A DNA stretch of 64,000 nt from Nostoc cf. commune SO-36 (lineage in GTDB: Bacteria; Cyanobacteriota; Cyanobacteriia; Cyanobacteriales; Nostocaceae). Location of the stretch: the NCBI RefSeq assembly GCF_023734775.1, contig NZ_AP025732.1, positions 6,508,501 to 6,572,500 on the forward strand, in the 5' to 3' direction. The position numbers and the translations under genes were made by a program. Positions 39,012 to 47,771 of this stretch are shown one piece after another (the stretch's first letter is position 1; every line of letters begins with the position of its first letter). Below the pieces are notes generated by a model that worked only from the letters and a program-made list of their open reading frames with translations, ran no database searches and had not been told where the DNA came from.

Positions 39012-39159
39012 ACGTTACTAATTAAGAGTATCAATAGGCAAGGTAGCAAGTTCCTAAAGTTGTTGCAGCGGAAGCTACCCTGCAAGTTTACAAGAATCCT
39101 GTCTAAGTTAAACTGCATAAGCTATACACTACCTTAATTCCTCTTCTAGTTTTTTAAAT

Positions 39160-39248
39160 AGATATCTGGTGAAATTAAATATGCGTTATCCCTAACACTT
39201 GTAGAGACGTAGCAGTGCTACGTCTCTACATTTTTTTTCCGAGATGTT
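39160..39248 (+). mobile_element. AGACATCT-type miniature element (copy 2)
   Basis: It starts AGATATCTGGTGAAATTAAA and ends near TTTTCCGAGATGTTT. The centre is the palindrome TGTAGAGACGTAGC/GCTACGTCTCTACA followed by eight Ts, so it may also terminate transcripts from the plus strand. Confidence 0.6.
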
Positions 39249-39265
39249 TAATAGGCAAACCTATT

Positions 39266-39335
39266 AGACATCTGATGAAAATTAATTTATAACCCTTGTG
39301 CATCTTAGGTTAAGACCTAATTTCTAGAGATGTCT
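39266..39335. mobile_element. AGACATCT-type miniature element (short form)
   Basis: AGACATCTGATGAAAATTAA at the left and its relative AGACATCTCTAGAAATTAGG (minus strand) at the right enclose 70 bases without the central palindrome. It is probably a shorter family member. Confidence 0.5.
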
Positions 39336-39336
39336 A

Positions 39337-39729
39337 TTATTTGACAGCTGAGAAATTGTAATTTCCAAAACTGCCGAAAATGGATGAAAATGACCCACCT
39401 ATTTTTAAGACAGCTCCAGTCTGTGAAAGATTTCCTTCATAGTATTGAATTGTCGAGCCGTTCCTGATACGTGAAAATCCAATGTTGCCACTAAAAGGGC
39501 AATAGAACCCTTGAATTGAATCTGTTGTAAAGATAGTACCGCTGATGGGTCGGCAATTTAGAGTGCTGCTCGGCTGATTGATTACCAGGGTACCCTCAGA
39601 CTGATTTGCTGACACAGACCAAGTTCCTGCTACGCTGGTTGGCCAACCATCTGCACGGGCAGCACTAGTCCAACACAATGTACTTAAACAGACAGTGAGT
39701 GCAGCACTTTTTTTCAAGTTGAAATTCAT
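39337..39729 (-). CDS. Small secreted protein of unknown function
   Basis: From the ATG at 39729 (GAGGAATTTT just before it) the protein has 130 residues. A signal peptide (LKKSAALTVCLSTLCWTSAA, cut after ARA) precedes a small beta-rich domain. That domain has VAGTWSVSANQSEGTLVINQ and NGSTIQYYEGNLSQTG, resembling lipocalin- or avidin-like barrels that begin GTWxxxxN. Two Cys in the body (NCRPI, FYCPF) could pair. I do not recognise the family. The frame extends upstream of the ATG, but that part is not protein-like. Confidence 0.65.
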   Translation of the reverse strand: MNFNLKKSAALTVCLSTLCWTSAARADGWPTSVAGTWSVSANQSEGTLVINQPSSTLNCRPISGTIFTTDSIQGFYCPFSGNIGFSRIRNGSTIQYYEGNLSQTGAVLKIGGSFSSIFGSFGNYNFSAVK

Positions 39730-40272
39730 AAAATTCCTCTCAAAAAACTTTGTATTTAGTTTAGTTTCCTCACTACTTTTAAGATAGAGCAACTCGTAAT
39801 TTAGCGATAGACTAAGCCTCCTTACTGCAACGAATCTTGATGAATTACTCAGTCTTAATACTCTTTAATAACTTTCACCAGAGAATAAAAGTTTCTATAC
39901 TACACAAGACTTTTGTCCAAAAAATTATAATTATCAAGAGTAATTTAGATCCCTTTACTCTGGAATATAATGCTCTTGCTCCAGACGATTTGGTTGCTTA
40001 GATTTACTCAGTTGATAATCCTCAAAAATAACTTCATACCCATCTGCCTGTAGTGATATTTCCATAACCATATTTCGTTAATTGGGATTAAGAGCAGTGT
40101 TAATGGATATCATGGGCTGGGGTTGATATTAAAAGGGACGAAACTAACGTTGGGAGTAGTCCCCATACTTCTCAGGTTTTGAGGAAAAGGGAAAGGGAAA
40201 AGGAAAAACCATTACCGAAAAGTCGCTAATGGTTACTGTATAAAAGCATTTTTTCAATCCGTCGAACTCACT
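39730..40272. other. Intergenic region without recognised gene
   Basis: Nothing protein-like was found on either strand beyond short open frames. A purine-rich GAGGAAAAGGGAAAGGGAAAA stretch lies near 40180. Confidence 0.4.
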
Positions 40273-40955
40273 TTAAAAATTATTAAGCCGACGACGATAT
40301 TGATGTAGCAACAAAGCTGCTCCAGTAAAACCCAAGCCAAGTAACGTTGTTGTCGCTCCTGGTTCTGAAACTCTTTGAGGAGTCCGTATAGAGAAATCTA
40401 ATACAGCGACACCCCTAGAAGTTAATGGGCCCATCAGGTGAACCTGGAGTCAGCCTATCTTCTTGAGTGAAAGTTATTAAGCCTGTAGCGTTATCGAATA
40501 TACCAGTTCCACCAGTGACATTTATGATGCCACCACCGACAATAGTCTGTTGAACCAGATCGATGACAGCGCTATCGCTTGCTCTTCCAAATAACTCGTT
40601 AGAACCACCAAAATAGCGATCGCCACGAAGGTTGCCTTCTATGCCAAATACAGATGGATCTGCATCAAATCTACTGAATATTTGGGTTCCGCGCTCGTCA
40701 AACCGCCCGTAAGTTCTGCTATCAAAGTTAGTCAATCCGAAAGGGGCCATCACCAATACTTTCACCTATTACGGCTACATCTAGAATGTTTTTTTCCTCA
40801 TTAAAGACTGGGCCAAAGATAGCTAGTGCGTCGTAAGCAATACTGAATTTATAAGTATTTTCCGTACTCTGTGCGCTTGCTTCTTGTACATTCGCTCCCA
40901 AACTAAGTAAACTTAAGGCTACGGGAATGAACCATCTGACTTTTTGAGAGAGCAT
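40273..40955 (-). pseudogene. PEP-CTERM exoprotein with two frameshifts
   Basis: Three successive frames give one protein. MLSQKVRWFIPVALSLLSLG is a signal peptide. The frame breaks at about 40748, where GGCCCCTTTCGG has one C too many, and continues as FGLTNFDSRTYGRFDERGTQ to SPDG. It breaks again at about 40433, where GATGGGCCC has one G too many, and continues as GPLTSRGVAVLDFSIRTPQR. The end is VSEPGATTTLLGLGFTGAAL with the basic tail HQYRRRLNNF: the PEP-CTERM sorting signal. The rebuilt protein is about 225 residues. Both lesions are in runs of C or G, so assembly error is quite possible. Confidence 0.75.
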
Positions 40956-41170
40956 AATAGTCCTTTGCTTTTTAGGTTAAAACACAGAGTGTAAATAAAA
41001 TAGTGTTTCACCCAAAATAATACTAGAACTTACGCATAACAGTATAATAAATAGTTATCCCACGTTTTTTACCTACATAGTTTTTCAGTCGAGTGAGGTA
41101 CAATACGATGCCTGAAAAGCTTATGTCGAAACCTAATTATTAGTTTTTCAATTTTTTGGAGGAAAGGAAA

Positions 41171-41542
41171 ATGAAGAAGTTCACCTGTTTGATGATTGTC
41201 GGAGCAGTATTGTCGATTAGTGCGCCGGCATTTGCTGAAAATCGTGCGGTTAATATCAGTGTTGGCAGTATTGGTGGCCCCTTAGATAATGCCGCTTTGC
41301 GAACAATTCGCCAGGTTATCGGGTTTGCAGTCGGCACTAGCACCGTTGATAAATTTATTGTATATAGTCCTAGAACCGGATCTCCTATTCCCATTGAAGG
41401 GGGTTTATCTGCTTGTGCTGAAGCTGGCTTCGGCATAAGCAATACAAGATTTAATGCTTTTATCCAGGAGTTGCGTTCAATTAATCCCAAACCAGGGACT
41501 TTCTACAATGTAGAACTTACCGCAAGCTGCAAACTGAGATAA
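41171..41542 (+). CDS. Small secreted protein of unknown function
   Basis: The protein has 123 residues from the ATG at 41171, with GGAGGAAAGG directly before it. The signal peptide is MKKFTCLMIVGAVLSISAPA, cut after AFA. The mature part (ENRAVNISVGSIGGPLDNAA) has two Cys (LSACAEAGF, TASCKLR) likely forming a disulfide. I know no function; similar short exported proteins occur in Nostoc genomes. It is monocistronic. Confidence 0.7.
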   Translation: MKKFTCLMIVGAVLSISAPAFAENRAVNISVGSIGGPLDNAALRTIRQVIGFAVGTSTVDKFIVYSPRTGSPIPIEGGLSACAEAGFGISNTRFNAFIQELRSINPKPGTFYNVELTASCKLR

Positions 41543-42023
41543 AAATGTCCTTTGCACTCAAGCGCAGTAGGATGGGCTGAGGTACGAAGCCCATCCATTG
41601 AGTTACATCTAAGGTGAATTTTAGTTGCTAACACAGAAACTGCGATCGCAGATCATACGCTGGCATTTCTCCTGTTGTACAAGAGATGTGTAAAATTCGT
41701 TGGAAAACAGAGTCCTGTTCACAGGGAGATTAAACAACTAACTGGCATTGAATTAAGGCAAGTGTCGTAAAGCTAGACTCCAAAGAAATCATATTGCTTG
41801 TGCAATGTTGGTTTGGATTAGGTTAAAGAATTTAGCCGATAGAACTGGCCAAACTATTGATCAAATCAAGCATAGTTTGCTTTCTAATTATTTAATTCAG
41901 CAACTGAAACGCCCAAGTATTCTTATGTGCTTGGTTTGATTTAAATTGTCGCGTGTCAGGGCTGCGTCCTGCCCGCTATTTGTGCCAGTTGCGTAAGTCC
42001 TACCAACATTTTTATAAATTATA
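41543..42023. other. Spacer holding a transposase relic
   Basis: Apart from the relic at 41690-41939, no coding signal is visible. GCAAGTCC/GCGTAAGTCCTACC wording near 41992 is a dispersed Nostoc motif seen again near 47393 and 53163. Confidence 0.4.
41690..41939 (+). pseudogene. Relic of a DDE transposase C-terminus (IS4/IS701-like)
   Basis: Two frames together encode HREIKQLTGIELRQ and then CRKARLQRNHIACAMLVWIR and KNLADRTGQTIDQIKHSLLS, ending with a stop at 41939. The REIKQLTG...RNHIACAMLVW pattern is the catalytic-Glu end of cyanobacterial IS4/IS701-type transposases. Only this end remains and it contains a frameshift and stops. No inverted repeats were identified. Confidence 0.6.
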
Positions 42024-42461
42024 ATGATAGAAATTATCCTGCTAAATTCTTTATTATTAGTTTCTCAAGCACTAACTCCTGATAAACAATTTATAGATTT
42101 AAAAACTCAATTAGAAAAATTTGGATTTCAGGTAATAATTCAACTACCACCAAAACGAGGTGCTTATGGTTTATTACAAGAATCTACCAAAAAGATTTGG
42201 ATTAATCCAGTCGTTTTTGAGCTAAATATTGGTACTCAGACCATAATTCACGAAGCGGTTCATGCCGCACAAGTATGCGCGGGAAAAGGAAAAATAAAAA
42301 CTTTAGGCTTAAATATTCAGCCTATTAATTATGCCCGACCATTTTTTATGCGCTATACCGATATTCACAGGCAAGATTTAGAAAGAGAAGCTTATGCAGT
42401 CCAAACTCAACCGAACAGTTTTGATCTGGCTATATCTCTTCTCCAGCAACACTGTAAATAA
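42024..42461 (+). CDS. Zincin-like protein with HEAVH motif
   Basis: The 145-residue protein begins with a hydrophobic stretch (IEIILLNSLLLVSQA) that may be a signal peptide. The motif TIIHEAVHAAQ fits the HExxH zinc site of metallopeptidases, with a possible third ligand in REAYAVQTQ (Glu). PPKRGAYGLLQESTKKIWIN and FELNIGTQ precede it. The family is unknown to me; the small size suggests a minimal gluzincin-like fold. Whether it cleaves peptides is open. The gene is intact. Confidence 0.65.
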   Translation: MIEIILLNSLLLVSQALTPDKQFIDLKTQLEKFGFQVIIQLPPKRGAYGLLQESTKKIWINPVVFELNIGTQTIIHEAVHAAQVCAGKGKIKTLGLNIQPINYARPFFMRYTDIHRQDLEREAYAVQTQPNSFDLAISLLQQHCK

Positions 42462-42604
42462 TCTACAGATTTTAGAAAATGACTTTAGCCCACCGTCGCA
42501 TTAAAGCTTTTGGTAAAGATAATTACTTAACGAATTATAACAATACTATCTTTGGCAACTTAAAATTAGCGATACACTGAAGAAAATTCCTTGAGGAAGC
42601 GTTG

Positions 42605-42994
42605 ATGGCTAGGTCAAACGGGGTTACAAGTGAAACGTCAGTAGAGGAATTGTCTACAGTTTCGGACAAAGATACGCTAACAATTGAAGATTCGCCTGAT
42701 CTGGTGGAGGAGGCGCAGGATATTGACGACATATTGAACTCACTAAAAACTTTACTGAGTACTCTAGAAAAGCTCCAAAAAGTCCGGCAGGAAGTGGGCG
42801 ACATCAAACCGTTGATTGGACGTATGCTTGATGGGGAACTGGTAGCTGGTGAAGAACTTGAGCAACTCAAGGCAGGCGTTAGCAGTCTTTCTCGTCTTGT
42901 TCGTGCTTATAATGACCATCAAGTAGCATTGGCCAAAGCACAACCTGCCAGAAATTTGCTAGATCAAGTGTTGAAAGAGCGCAAAGCGAATTAA
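42605..42994 (+). CDS. Conserved-looking helical protein of unknown function
   Basis: This acidic protein of 129 residues has a disordered N-terminal 40 residues and then long amphipathic helices (DDILNSLKTLLSTLEKLQKV, EELEQLKAGVSSLSRLVRAY), probably a coiled-coil bundle. GAGG stands before the ATG at 42605 (TTGAGGAAGCGTTGATG). It is intact, with no recognised domain. It precedes the restriction-modification locus by 230 bases on the same strand but has no obvious link to it. Confidence 0.6.
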   Translation: MARSNGVTSETSVEELSTVSDKDTLTIEDSPDLVEEAQDIDDILNSLKTLLSTLEKLQKVRQEVGDIKPLIGRMLDGELVAGEELEQLKAGVSSLSRLVRAYNDHQVALAKAQPARNLLDQVLKERKAN

Positions 42995-43166
42995 ATTGGG
43001 ATTGGGGATTGGGGAAGAAATTATTTCGAGATTTGGTTGGAATCCCAATCTTTAATTTAAGAAGCGATCGCCTTTGGGTATGCCTACACTAACATGGTAG
43101 ATCATCAAAGTAAGTGGGGTATTCTACTCTACTTACTATTGATATTTTTCTCAATAATTGCCTAAT

Positions 43167-43181
43167 AACCTAAAATAGGTT
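43167..43181. promoter_or_regulatory. Palindrome upstream of the methyltransferase gene, candidate C-box
   Basis: AACCTA-AAA-TAGGTT is a perfect interrupted palindrome 45 bases before the methyltransferase ATG. The same half-sites occur upstream of the controller gene (45348-45378). A controller-protein operator is inferred from their shared presence at the two promoters of the locus. Confidence 0.5.
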
Positions 43182-43225
43182 TATAATGACGAAGGTCTAG
43201 TATTACTTGCGAGGTAGGTATCGTA

Positions 43226-44335
43226 ATGAAGACTAATAGAGATAATCTACCCTTAGACCAGATTCTGTTAGAGGATAGCTTACAACTGCTAAGTAATTTA
43301 CCAGATGAATGTGTTGACTTAGTTGTATCATCTCCACCCTATAATCTAGGTAAAGAATACGAATCAAGGCAAGCTCTTGAGATTTATTTGGCAGAACAAA
43401 CAGCCGTGCTACTGGAATGTAGCCGGATTCTCAAAAATACAGGTTCGCTGTTTTGGCAAGTTGGTGCTTTTTCTGACCGAGGAATGTTGATTCCTTTAGA
43501 TATTCGCTTTTTTCCGATTTTAGAGTCGTGCAGATTAATTCCTCGTAACCGAATTATATGGGCTAGGCAACATGGTCTTCATGCCCAAAAAAAGTTTTCT
43601 TGTAGACATGAAACTATTCTTTGGTTTACTAAATCAGATAACTATAAATTTAATTTAGATTCTATTAGAGTTCCCCAAAAGTATCAAAATAAAAAACATT
43701 ATCGGGGAAACCAAAAAGGGGAACTATCATGCAATCCTGAAGGGAAAAATCCTGGTGATATTTGGCTATTTCGGAATGTTAAACATAATCATGAAGAACA
43801 AACTATACATCCCTGCCAATTTCCAGAAGACTTGGTAGCTAGAATTATATTAGCTACAACTAACAAAAATGATATTGTTTTAGATCCATTTATGGGATCT
43901 GGTACTACGGCAGTGGTTGCAAGAGATCATGAACGCCATTTTATCGGTTCAGAAATTGAACCAAAATATCATCAAGTTGCGTTGCGACGCCTCAGTGGCA
44001 ATCCAGATAAAAATGGTTGTTTTCCAAATTTAAAAACATTGCGTGATTATATTGAAACGACTGGGCAATCTATTGATAAATTTAAGTTTGATTTGCAAGT
44101 AGGAAATCAAGCTTCAGAACGCAGCAAAGCAAAAATTTATCCAGAAGAGTATCACTTGCAAGAAATGGAAGATAGATTAATCTATGAAGAATCTGCTTTT
44201 GCAGCTAATCTAAGAGGTGAAGATATTCCATTAGATCCAAAGCTTAATGGTAACGGGAAAAAAACCTCTTTGCAAAATAAAATAGTAAAAAAAGCAGAAG
44301 AAATAGAACAAATTGAATTGAAATTATGGAGTTAA
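43226..44335 (+). CDS. Type II DNA methyltransferase (N4-cytosine type likely)
   Basis: The 369-residue protein has motif IV as SPPY at residues 36-39 (DLVVSSPPYNLG) and motif I as DPFMGSGTT at about 220-228. That places the catalytic motif before the SAM-binding motif, the beta class order. SPPY is typical of N4-cytosine enzymes. It should modify the recognition sequence of the facing endonuclease, for which BglII similarity suggests AGATCT. GAGG is 12 bases before the ATG. It converges on the endonuclease gene with only 11 bases between the stop codons. Confidence 0.9.
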   Translation: MKTNRDNLPLDQILLEDSLQLLSNLPDECVDLVVSSPPYNLGKEYESRQALEIYLAEQTAVLLECSRILKNTGSLFWQVGAFSDRGMLIPLDIRFFPILESCRLIPRNRIIWARQHGLHAQKKFSCRHETILWFTKSDNYKFNLDSIRVPQKYQNKKHYRGNQKGELSCNPEGKNPGDIWLFRNVKHNHEEQTIHPCQFPEDLVARIILATTNKNDIVLDPFMGSGTTAVVARDHERHFIGSEIEPKYHQVALRRLSGNPDKNGCFPNLKTLRDYIETTGQSIDKFKFDLQVGNQASERSKAKIYPEEYHLQEMEDRLIYEESAFAANLRGEDIPLDPKLNGNGKKTSLQNKIVKKAEEIEQIELKLWS

Positions 44336-44346
44336 TAAATTAATTT

Positions 44347-45018
44347 TTATAATAAGTTAAGTAGACAAAGACTACGGGCTGAACGTCCAGCAATGATTTG
44401 GCATTGGCGACTAACTCTAGTATTCACAATTCTAGAATATCTTTTAGATGAATACTCAGTCCAGATGATAGGCACTATTGTGTTTTGTTGTTCAAATAAT
44501 CCAACCAACCTGATTGGTACATCAAAAACTTGATATTTAGTCAAAGCTGTTAACTGATTAACAGCTTGCTCGTAATAAAGAGTGCTGTTGGAAGCAGGAA
44601 ACATCAGAGCCTTTGTCACCAGAATTACCAGACTAGTCGGGTATCCAACAAATTCAGTTTTAGCTTTGAAGAACAATTCTGAGCGCAAAGTATTATTGAG
44701 TAGGAAGGGATAATTAGAAAACTGAATTTCAATAATAATGCCAGCTTTGGCAAAATCAACCTCTGTACCCAAAAATCTGTAAGGTGCTGGAATAGGTATA
44801 TTTGATTTCCAATCAGCATGAATAAAGGCAGCTTTAATGTATTCGTTCGTACCTACTGGATCGAATATTGCATTACCCTGAATTCCAGCTTGATCTGAAG
44901 CTTTGATGTGCAAAGTCATTCTTGTGAGAATAGTACTAATCTCATGCCATTCGTCTTGGTATTGGGTATTAATAATTGTATCTGCTGCGTTAAAATCAAC
45001 ATATTGGATAATGATTAT
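44347..45018 (-). CDS. BglII-like type II restriction endonuclease
   Basis: From a proposed ATA start at 45018 the protein has 223 residues, the length of BglII. The active-site set appears as VDFAKAGIIIEIQFSNYPFL: Asp88, Glu97 and Gln99 in this numbering. The spacing D-x8-E-x-Q equals BglII Asp84, Glu93 and Gln95. FLLNNTLRSELFFKAK also follows family wording. The first ordinary ATG (44919) would drop 33 residues that are open and protein-like (QYVDFNAADTIINTQYQDEW). The ATA overlaps the controller stop as ATAA, exactly where an ATGA would be expected, with AAGGAG 6 bases upstream. Either a non-standard start is used or a G was lost to A. Confidence 0.8.
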   Translation of the reverse strand: MIIIQYVDFNAADTIINTQYQDEWHEISTILTRMTLHIKASDQAGIQGNAIFDPVGTNEYIKAAFIHADWKSNIPIPAPYRFLGTEVDFAKAGIIIEIQFSNYPFLLNNTLRSELFFKAKTEFVGYPTSLVILVTKALMFPASNSTLYYEQAVNQLTALTKYQVFDVPIRLVGLFEQQNTIVPIIWTEYSSKRYSRIVNTRVSRQCQIIAGRSARSLCLLNLL

Positions 45019-45266
45019 TGTGTCTCCTTTTGGTATTTCAGCAGTTCTTCGATAAAAGCAAGCGGATCTATTTCAAGGATTTGGGCAACTTGTAAAAATT
45101 CAATCACATCAAGACGACGCTCTCCACGTTCATATTTTGATACATAGGATTGCGGAAGCTCTAGCTTTGCCGACAATTCTGCTTGAGTCAGCTTGGCAGC
45201 TTGGCGAGCCTTGATAAGTAGCTGGCGAAACCGATTGTACTCTTCACTGAAAACTGATTTAGGCAC
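45015..45266 (-). CDS. Controller (C) protein, XRE-type HTH regulator
   Basis: The 83-residue protein starts at GTG 45266. The helix-turn-helix is KLTQAELSAKLELPQSYVSK followed by YERGERRLDVIEF, the Cro/C1 type found in restriction controller proteins. It is followed directly, with a 4-base overlap, by the endonuclease gene, so the two are translationally coupled. Controllers time endonuclease after methyltransferase expression by binding operator pairs in front of their own gene; a candidate pair lies at 45348-45378. Confidence 0.85.
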   Translation of the reverse strand: MPKSVFSEEYNRFRQLLIKARQAAKLTQAELSAKLELPQSYVSKYERGERRLDVIEFLQVAQILEIDPLAFIEELLKYQKETQ

Positions 45267-45347
45267 TTTAGATTGCCTTTTTCTGGCGATGGTTATTCGA
45301 TCTCAATGAGAGTTAGTACATAGTTACTGAACTCAGTTAGATTCTAA

Positions 45348-45378
45348 AACCTAATATGGGATAAACCCAAAATAGGTT
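45348..45378. promoter_or_regulatory. Inverted half-sites upstream of the controller gene, candidate operator
   Basis: AACCTA at 45348-45353 and TAGGTT at 45373-45378 face each other, with TATGGG and ACCCAA inside also complementary. The right half (AAAATAGGTTTATAA) is identical over 15 bases to the sequence at 43172-43186 before the methyltransferase gene. Confidence 0.5.
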
Positions 45379-45557
45379 TATAACCCTAATACGAAGACAT
45401 CATACACTTAGGCGTTGGCGTAGCTTCTCCAAGAGTTACTCTTCGTATACATCCCACTTTGAATTCTCCAAGCTCTCAAAAGGGAAGTCGCTACGTGTCT
45501 AAATCTGTGGTTTCATTTGAAGGATATCAGAATTTTGCAAGATATCTACTTATGATA

Positions 45558-47279
45558 ATGAACGTTGCACCCGCCATTATAATACTAGGTCAAAATAGCG
45601 TGGCAGTAGCACGCAAAATAACCAGCGTCCTACCAGGGGCGACCTTATACGGTTTAGAGGGTCGCACATCTGGGGTTGATATCAGCTTCACAAACTTTGG
45701 CGAGACGGTGCGCGATTTATTTGCTCAGGGAACGCCGTTAATTGGCATTTGTGCCGCCGGCATTTTAATTAGGACGCTAGTTCCCCTACTCTCGGATAAA
45801 CGGCAGGAACCACCAGTGTTAGCTGTGGCTGAAGATGGTAGTGCTGTTGTCCCCCTTTTAGGCGGACTTGGTGGAGTAAACGATTTGGCACGCCGTATTG
45901 CTGAAGCGCTGGATGTCAAACCAGCAATTACCACTACAGGTGATTTACGTTTAGGGACAACGTTGTTGTCTCCTCCCCCTGGATACCATTTAGCGAATCC
46001 AGACGATGCTAAGAAATTTATCTCAGATTTGCTGGCTGGGGCGCAAGTCAAGCTGGAAGGAATAGCACCTTGGTTGAGCGATAGTAAACTGCCTATAGAT
46101 TCAAAGGGAGATTTGACCATCCAAGTTACAGAACGTTTGGTGACTCCTAGAGCTAACTGTCTTGTCTACCACCCAGCAACGATCGCGATCGCAATTAGTG
46201 GCATGATTGATGACGCAGTAGCTTTAATTCAGCAGCTACTAGCTGATACTGCACTAGAAAAAGCATCAGTCGCCGGGATATTTGCCCCCATTACTGCCGC
46301 TACCGATCCAGCAATCCACACCGTAGCTAGCGCCTTTAAAGTACCTACCCGCTTTTTTACCCCAAATCAGCTAGAAAGTCTACTTTCACAAGGTTATAGC
46401 CCCGCCCAAGCCGCAGCGATCGCCGCCACAGGCACATCCCCCTTATCTTCTCCTTCGCCTAACATTGCGATCGCTATTGCCCCTCAACCAATTGACCCCA
46501 ACACCATTGGTCAGCCACGCGGACGGTTAGCGGTTATTGGTACAGGCCCTGGTGGTTCGCTGTGGATGTCTCCCGAAGTGAAAGAGATTCTCAAGTCGGC
46601 AACTGACCTCGTGGGTTATAAAACTTATTTAGATTTAATCGGTTCTCTGGCTGATGGCAAGCAACGGCATGAATCCGACAACCGCGAAGAAGAAGCACGG
46701 GCAAAAATGGCCCTTGATTTGGCAGCATCTGGACGATATGTAGCTGTAGTTTCATCTGGCGACCCCGGTATCTATGCAATGGCAACAGCCGTTTTTGAGG
46801 TCTGCGATCGCTATGCTAAACCTGAATGGGAAAGTATCGACATTCATGTGGCCCCAGGCATTTCTGCTATGCAAGCAGCAGCAGCAGCTATTGGTGCGCC
46901 CCTTGGACATGACTTCTGTGCTATTTCCCTTTCTGACATTTTGAAGCCTTGGTCTGCGATCGCACAGCGAATTGCTGCTGCTGCTGAAGCTGATTTTGTA
47001 ATTGCTTTCTACAATCCTGTTTCCAAAGAGCGTACTTGGCAACTGGCAGAAGCGAAAAATATTTTGTTGCAACATCGAATACCAGATACACCAGTAGTTT
47101 TGGCACGGAATCTCGGTAGACCAGGACAGACAGTCAAAGCGATCGCACTTGACGAGTTGTCACCAGCAAGCGCCGACATGCGGACGATTATTCTCATTGG
47201 TTCCACAAAAACCCGAACTATTAAACGCAGCGATGGTAGTATCTGGGTTTATACGCCGCGTCGTTATGAGAACCCTTAA
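45558..47279 (+). CDS. cobJ: CbiG-CobJ fusion: cobalt-precorrin lactone lyase and precorrin-3B C17-methyltransferase
   Basis: The protein has 573 residues from the ATG at 45558; upstream in-frame codons include a Nostoc repeat and are unlikely. Residues 1-330 are CbiG-like (TLYGLEGRTSGVDISF, GICAAGILIRTLVPLL, AVAEDGSAVVPLLGGLGGVN) and open the ring lactone in the anaerobic route. Residues 345-573 are a tetrapyrrole methylase (GRLAVIGTGPGGSLWMSPEV, VVSSGDPGIYAMATAVFE, FYNPVSKERTWQLAEAK) that methylates C17 and contracts the ring. This fusion is common in cyanobacteria. A hairpin directly after the stop is a likely terminator. Confidence 0.92.
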   Translation: MNVAPAIIILGQNSVAVARKITSVLPGATLYGLEGRTSGVDISFTNFGETVRDLFAQGTPLIGICAAGILIRTLVPLLSDKRQEPPVLAVAEDGSAVVPLLGGLGGVNDLARRIAEALDVKPAITTTGDLRLGTTLLSPPPGYHLANPDDAKKFISDLLAGAQVKLEGIAPWLSDSKLPIDSKGDLTIQVTERLVTPRANCLVYHPATIAIAISGMIDDAVALIQQLLADTALEKASVAGIFAPITAATDPAIHTVASAFKVPTRFFTPNQLESLLSQGYSPAQAAAIAATGTSPLSSPSPNIAIAIAPQPIDPNTIGQPRGRLAVIGTGPGGSLWMSPEVKEILKSATDLVGYKTYLDLIGSLADGKQRHESDNREEEARAKMALDLAASGRYVAVVSSGDPGIYAMATAVFEVCDRYAKPEWESIDIHVAPGISAMQAAAAAIGAPLGHDFCAISLSDILKPWSAIAQRIAAAAEADFVIAFYNPVSKERTWQLAEAKNILLQHRIPDTPVVLARNLGRPGQTVKAIALDELSPASADMRTIILIGSTKTRTIKRSDGSIWVYTPRRYENP

Positions 47280-47320
47280 AGATGTGTCTTCGTTCAGTCA
47301 AACACATCTGTATTTTAACC
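47280..47320 (+). terminator. Terminator after cobJ
   Basis: AGATGTGT (47280-47287) pairs with ACACATCT (47302-47309), then GTATTTTAA follows. It starts one base after the stop codon. Confidence 0.6.
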
Positions 47321-47581
47321 AGTTGATTAAAGCTAACTGTTTAATATCAAATCCGGTAGCATCTGAATAATTCAGAACTTACGCAATAACTCTCTGAAAC
47401 TCTTATTTCTTTGCGTCCTTTGCGCCCTTCTCTAACGAGACGCTGCGCGATTGCGGTTCGTTTTTTCATTATTTTGCGTAAGCCCTGTAATTAAAAAACC
47501 GCAGAGACGCTGAGGACGCGGAGTGAGAGAAAAGAGCAATAATTCCGACACAAATAGATTTGATCTGATTTATCAAACAGT

Positions 47582-47714
47582 TTACTTTTCTAAAGTTCTT
47601 ACACTCAGCACTTGCGGCGGTGTTGAATCTGGCGGATAAATCACATCTACTTGTACTATTCGCTTAGTCGAAGGTGGAATGCACAATTTCTTGGGGCACT
47701 GGCTTCGGTGAGGT
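47582..47714 (-). pseudogene. Possible C-terminal gene relic
   Basis: A minus-strand frame ending at 47582 encodes about 40 residues with protein-like wording: SQCPKKLCIPPSTKRIVQVD and VIYPPDSTPPQVLSVRTLEK. There is no ATG in frame and a stop upstream near 47734. It could be a remnant of an exported protein or the end of a gene with a missed frameshift. Low certainty. Confidence 0.25.
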
Positions 47715-47771
47715 TTGAGCGATCGCTATTTAGTCTGTAAAATAGCTTTCAATTGTGCATTACCTAATTAT

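Larger units (their letters stand above)
39012..39336. other. Spacer occupied by miniature elements
   Basis: It contains two AGACATCT-family elements back to back (listed separately) and no gene. Confidence 0.6.
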
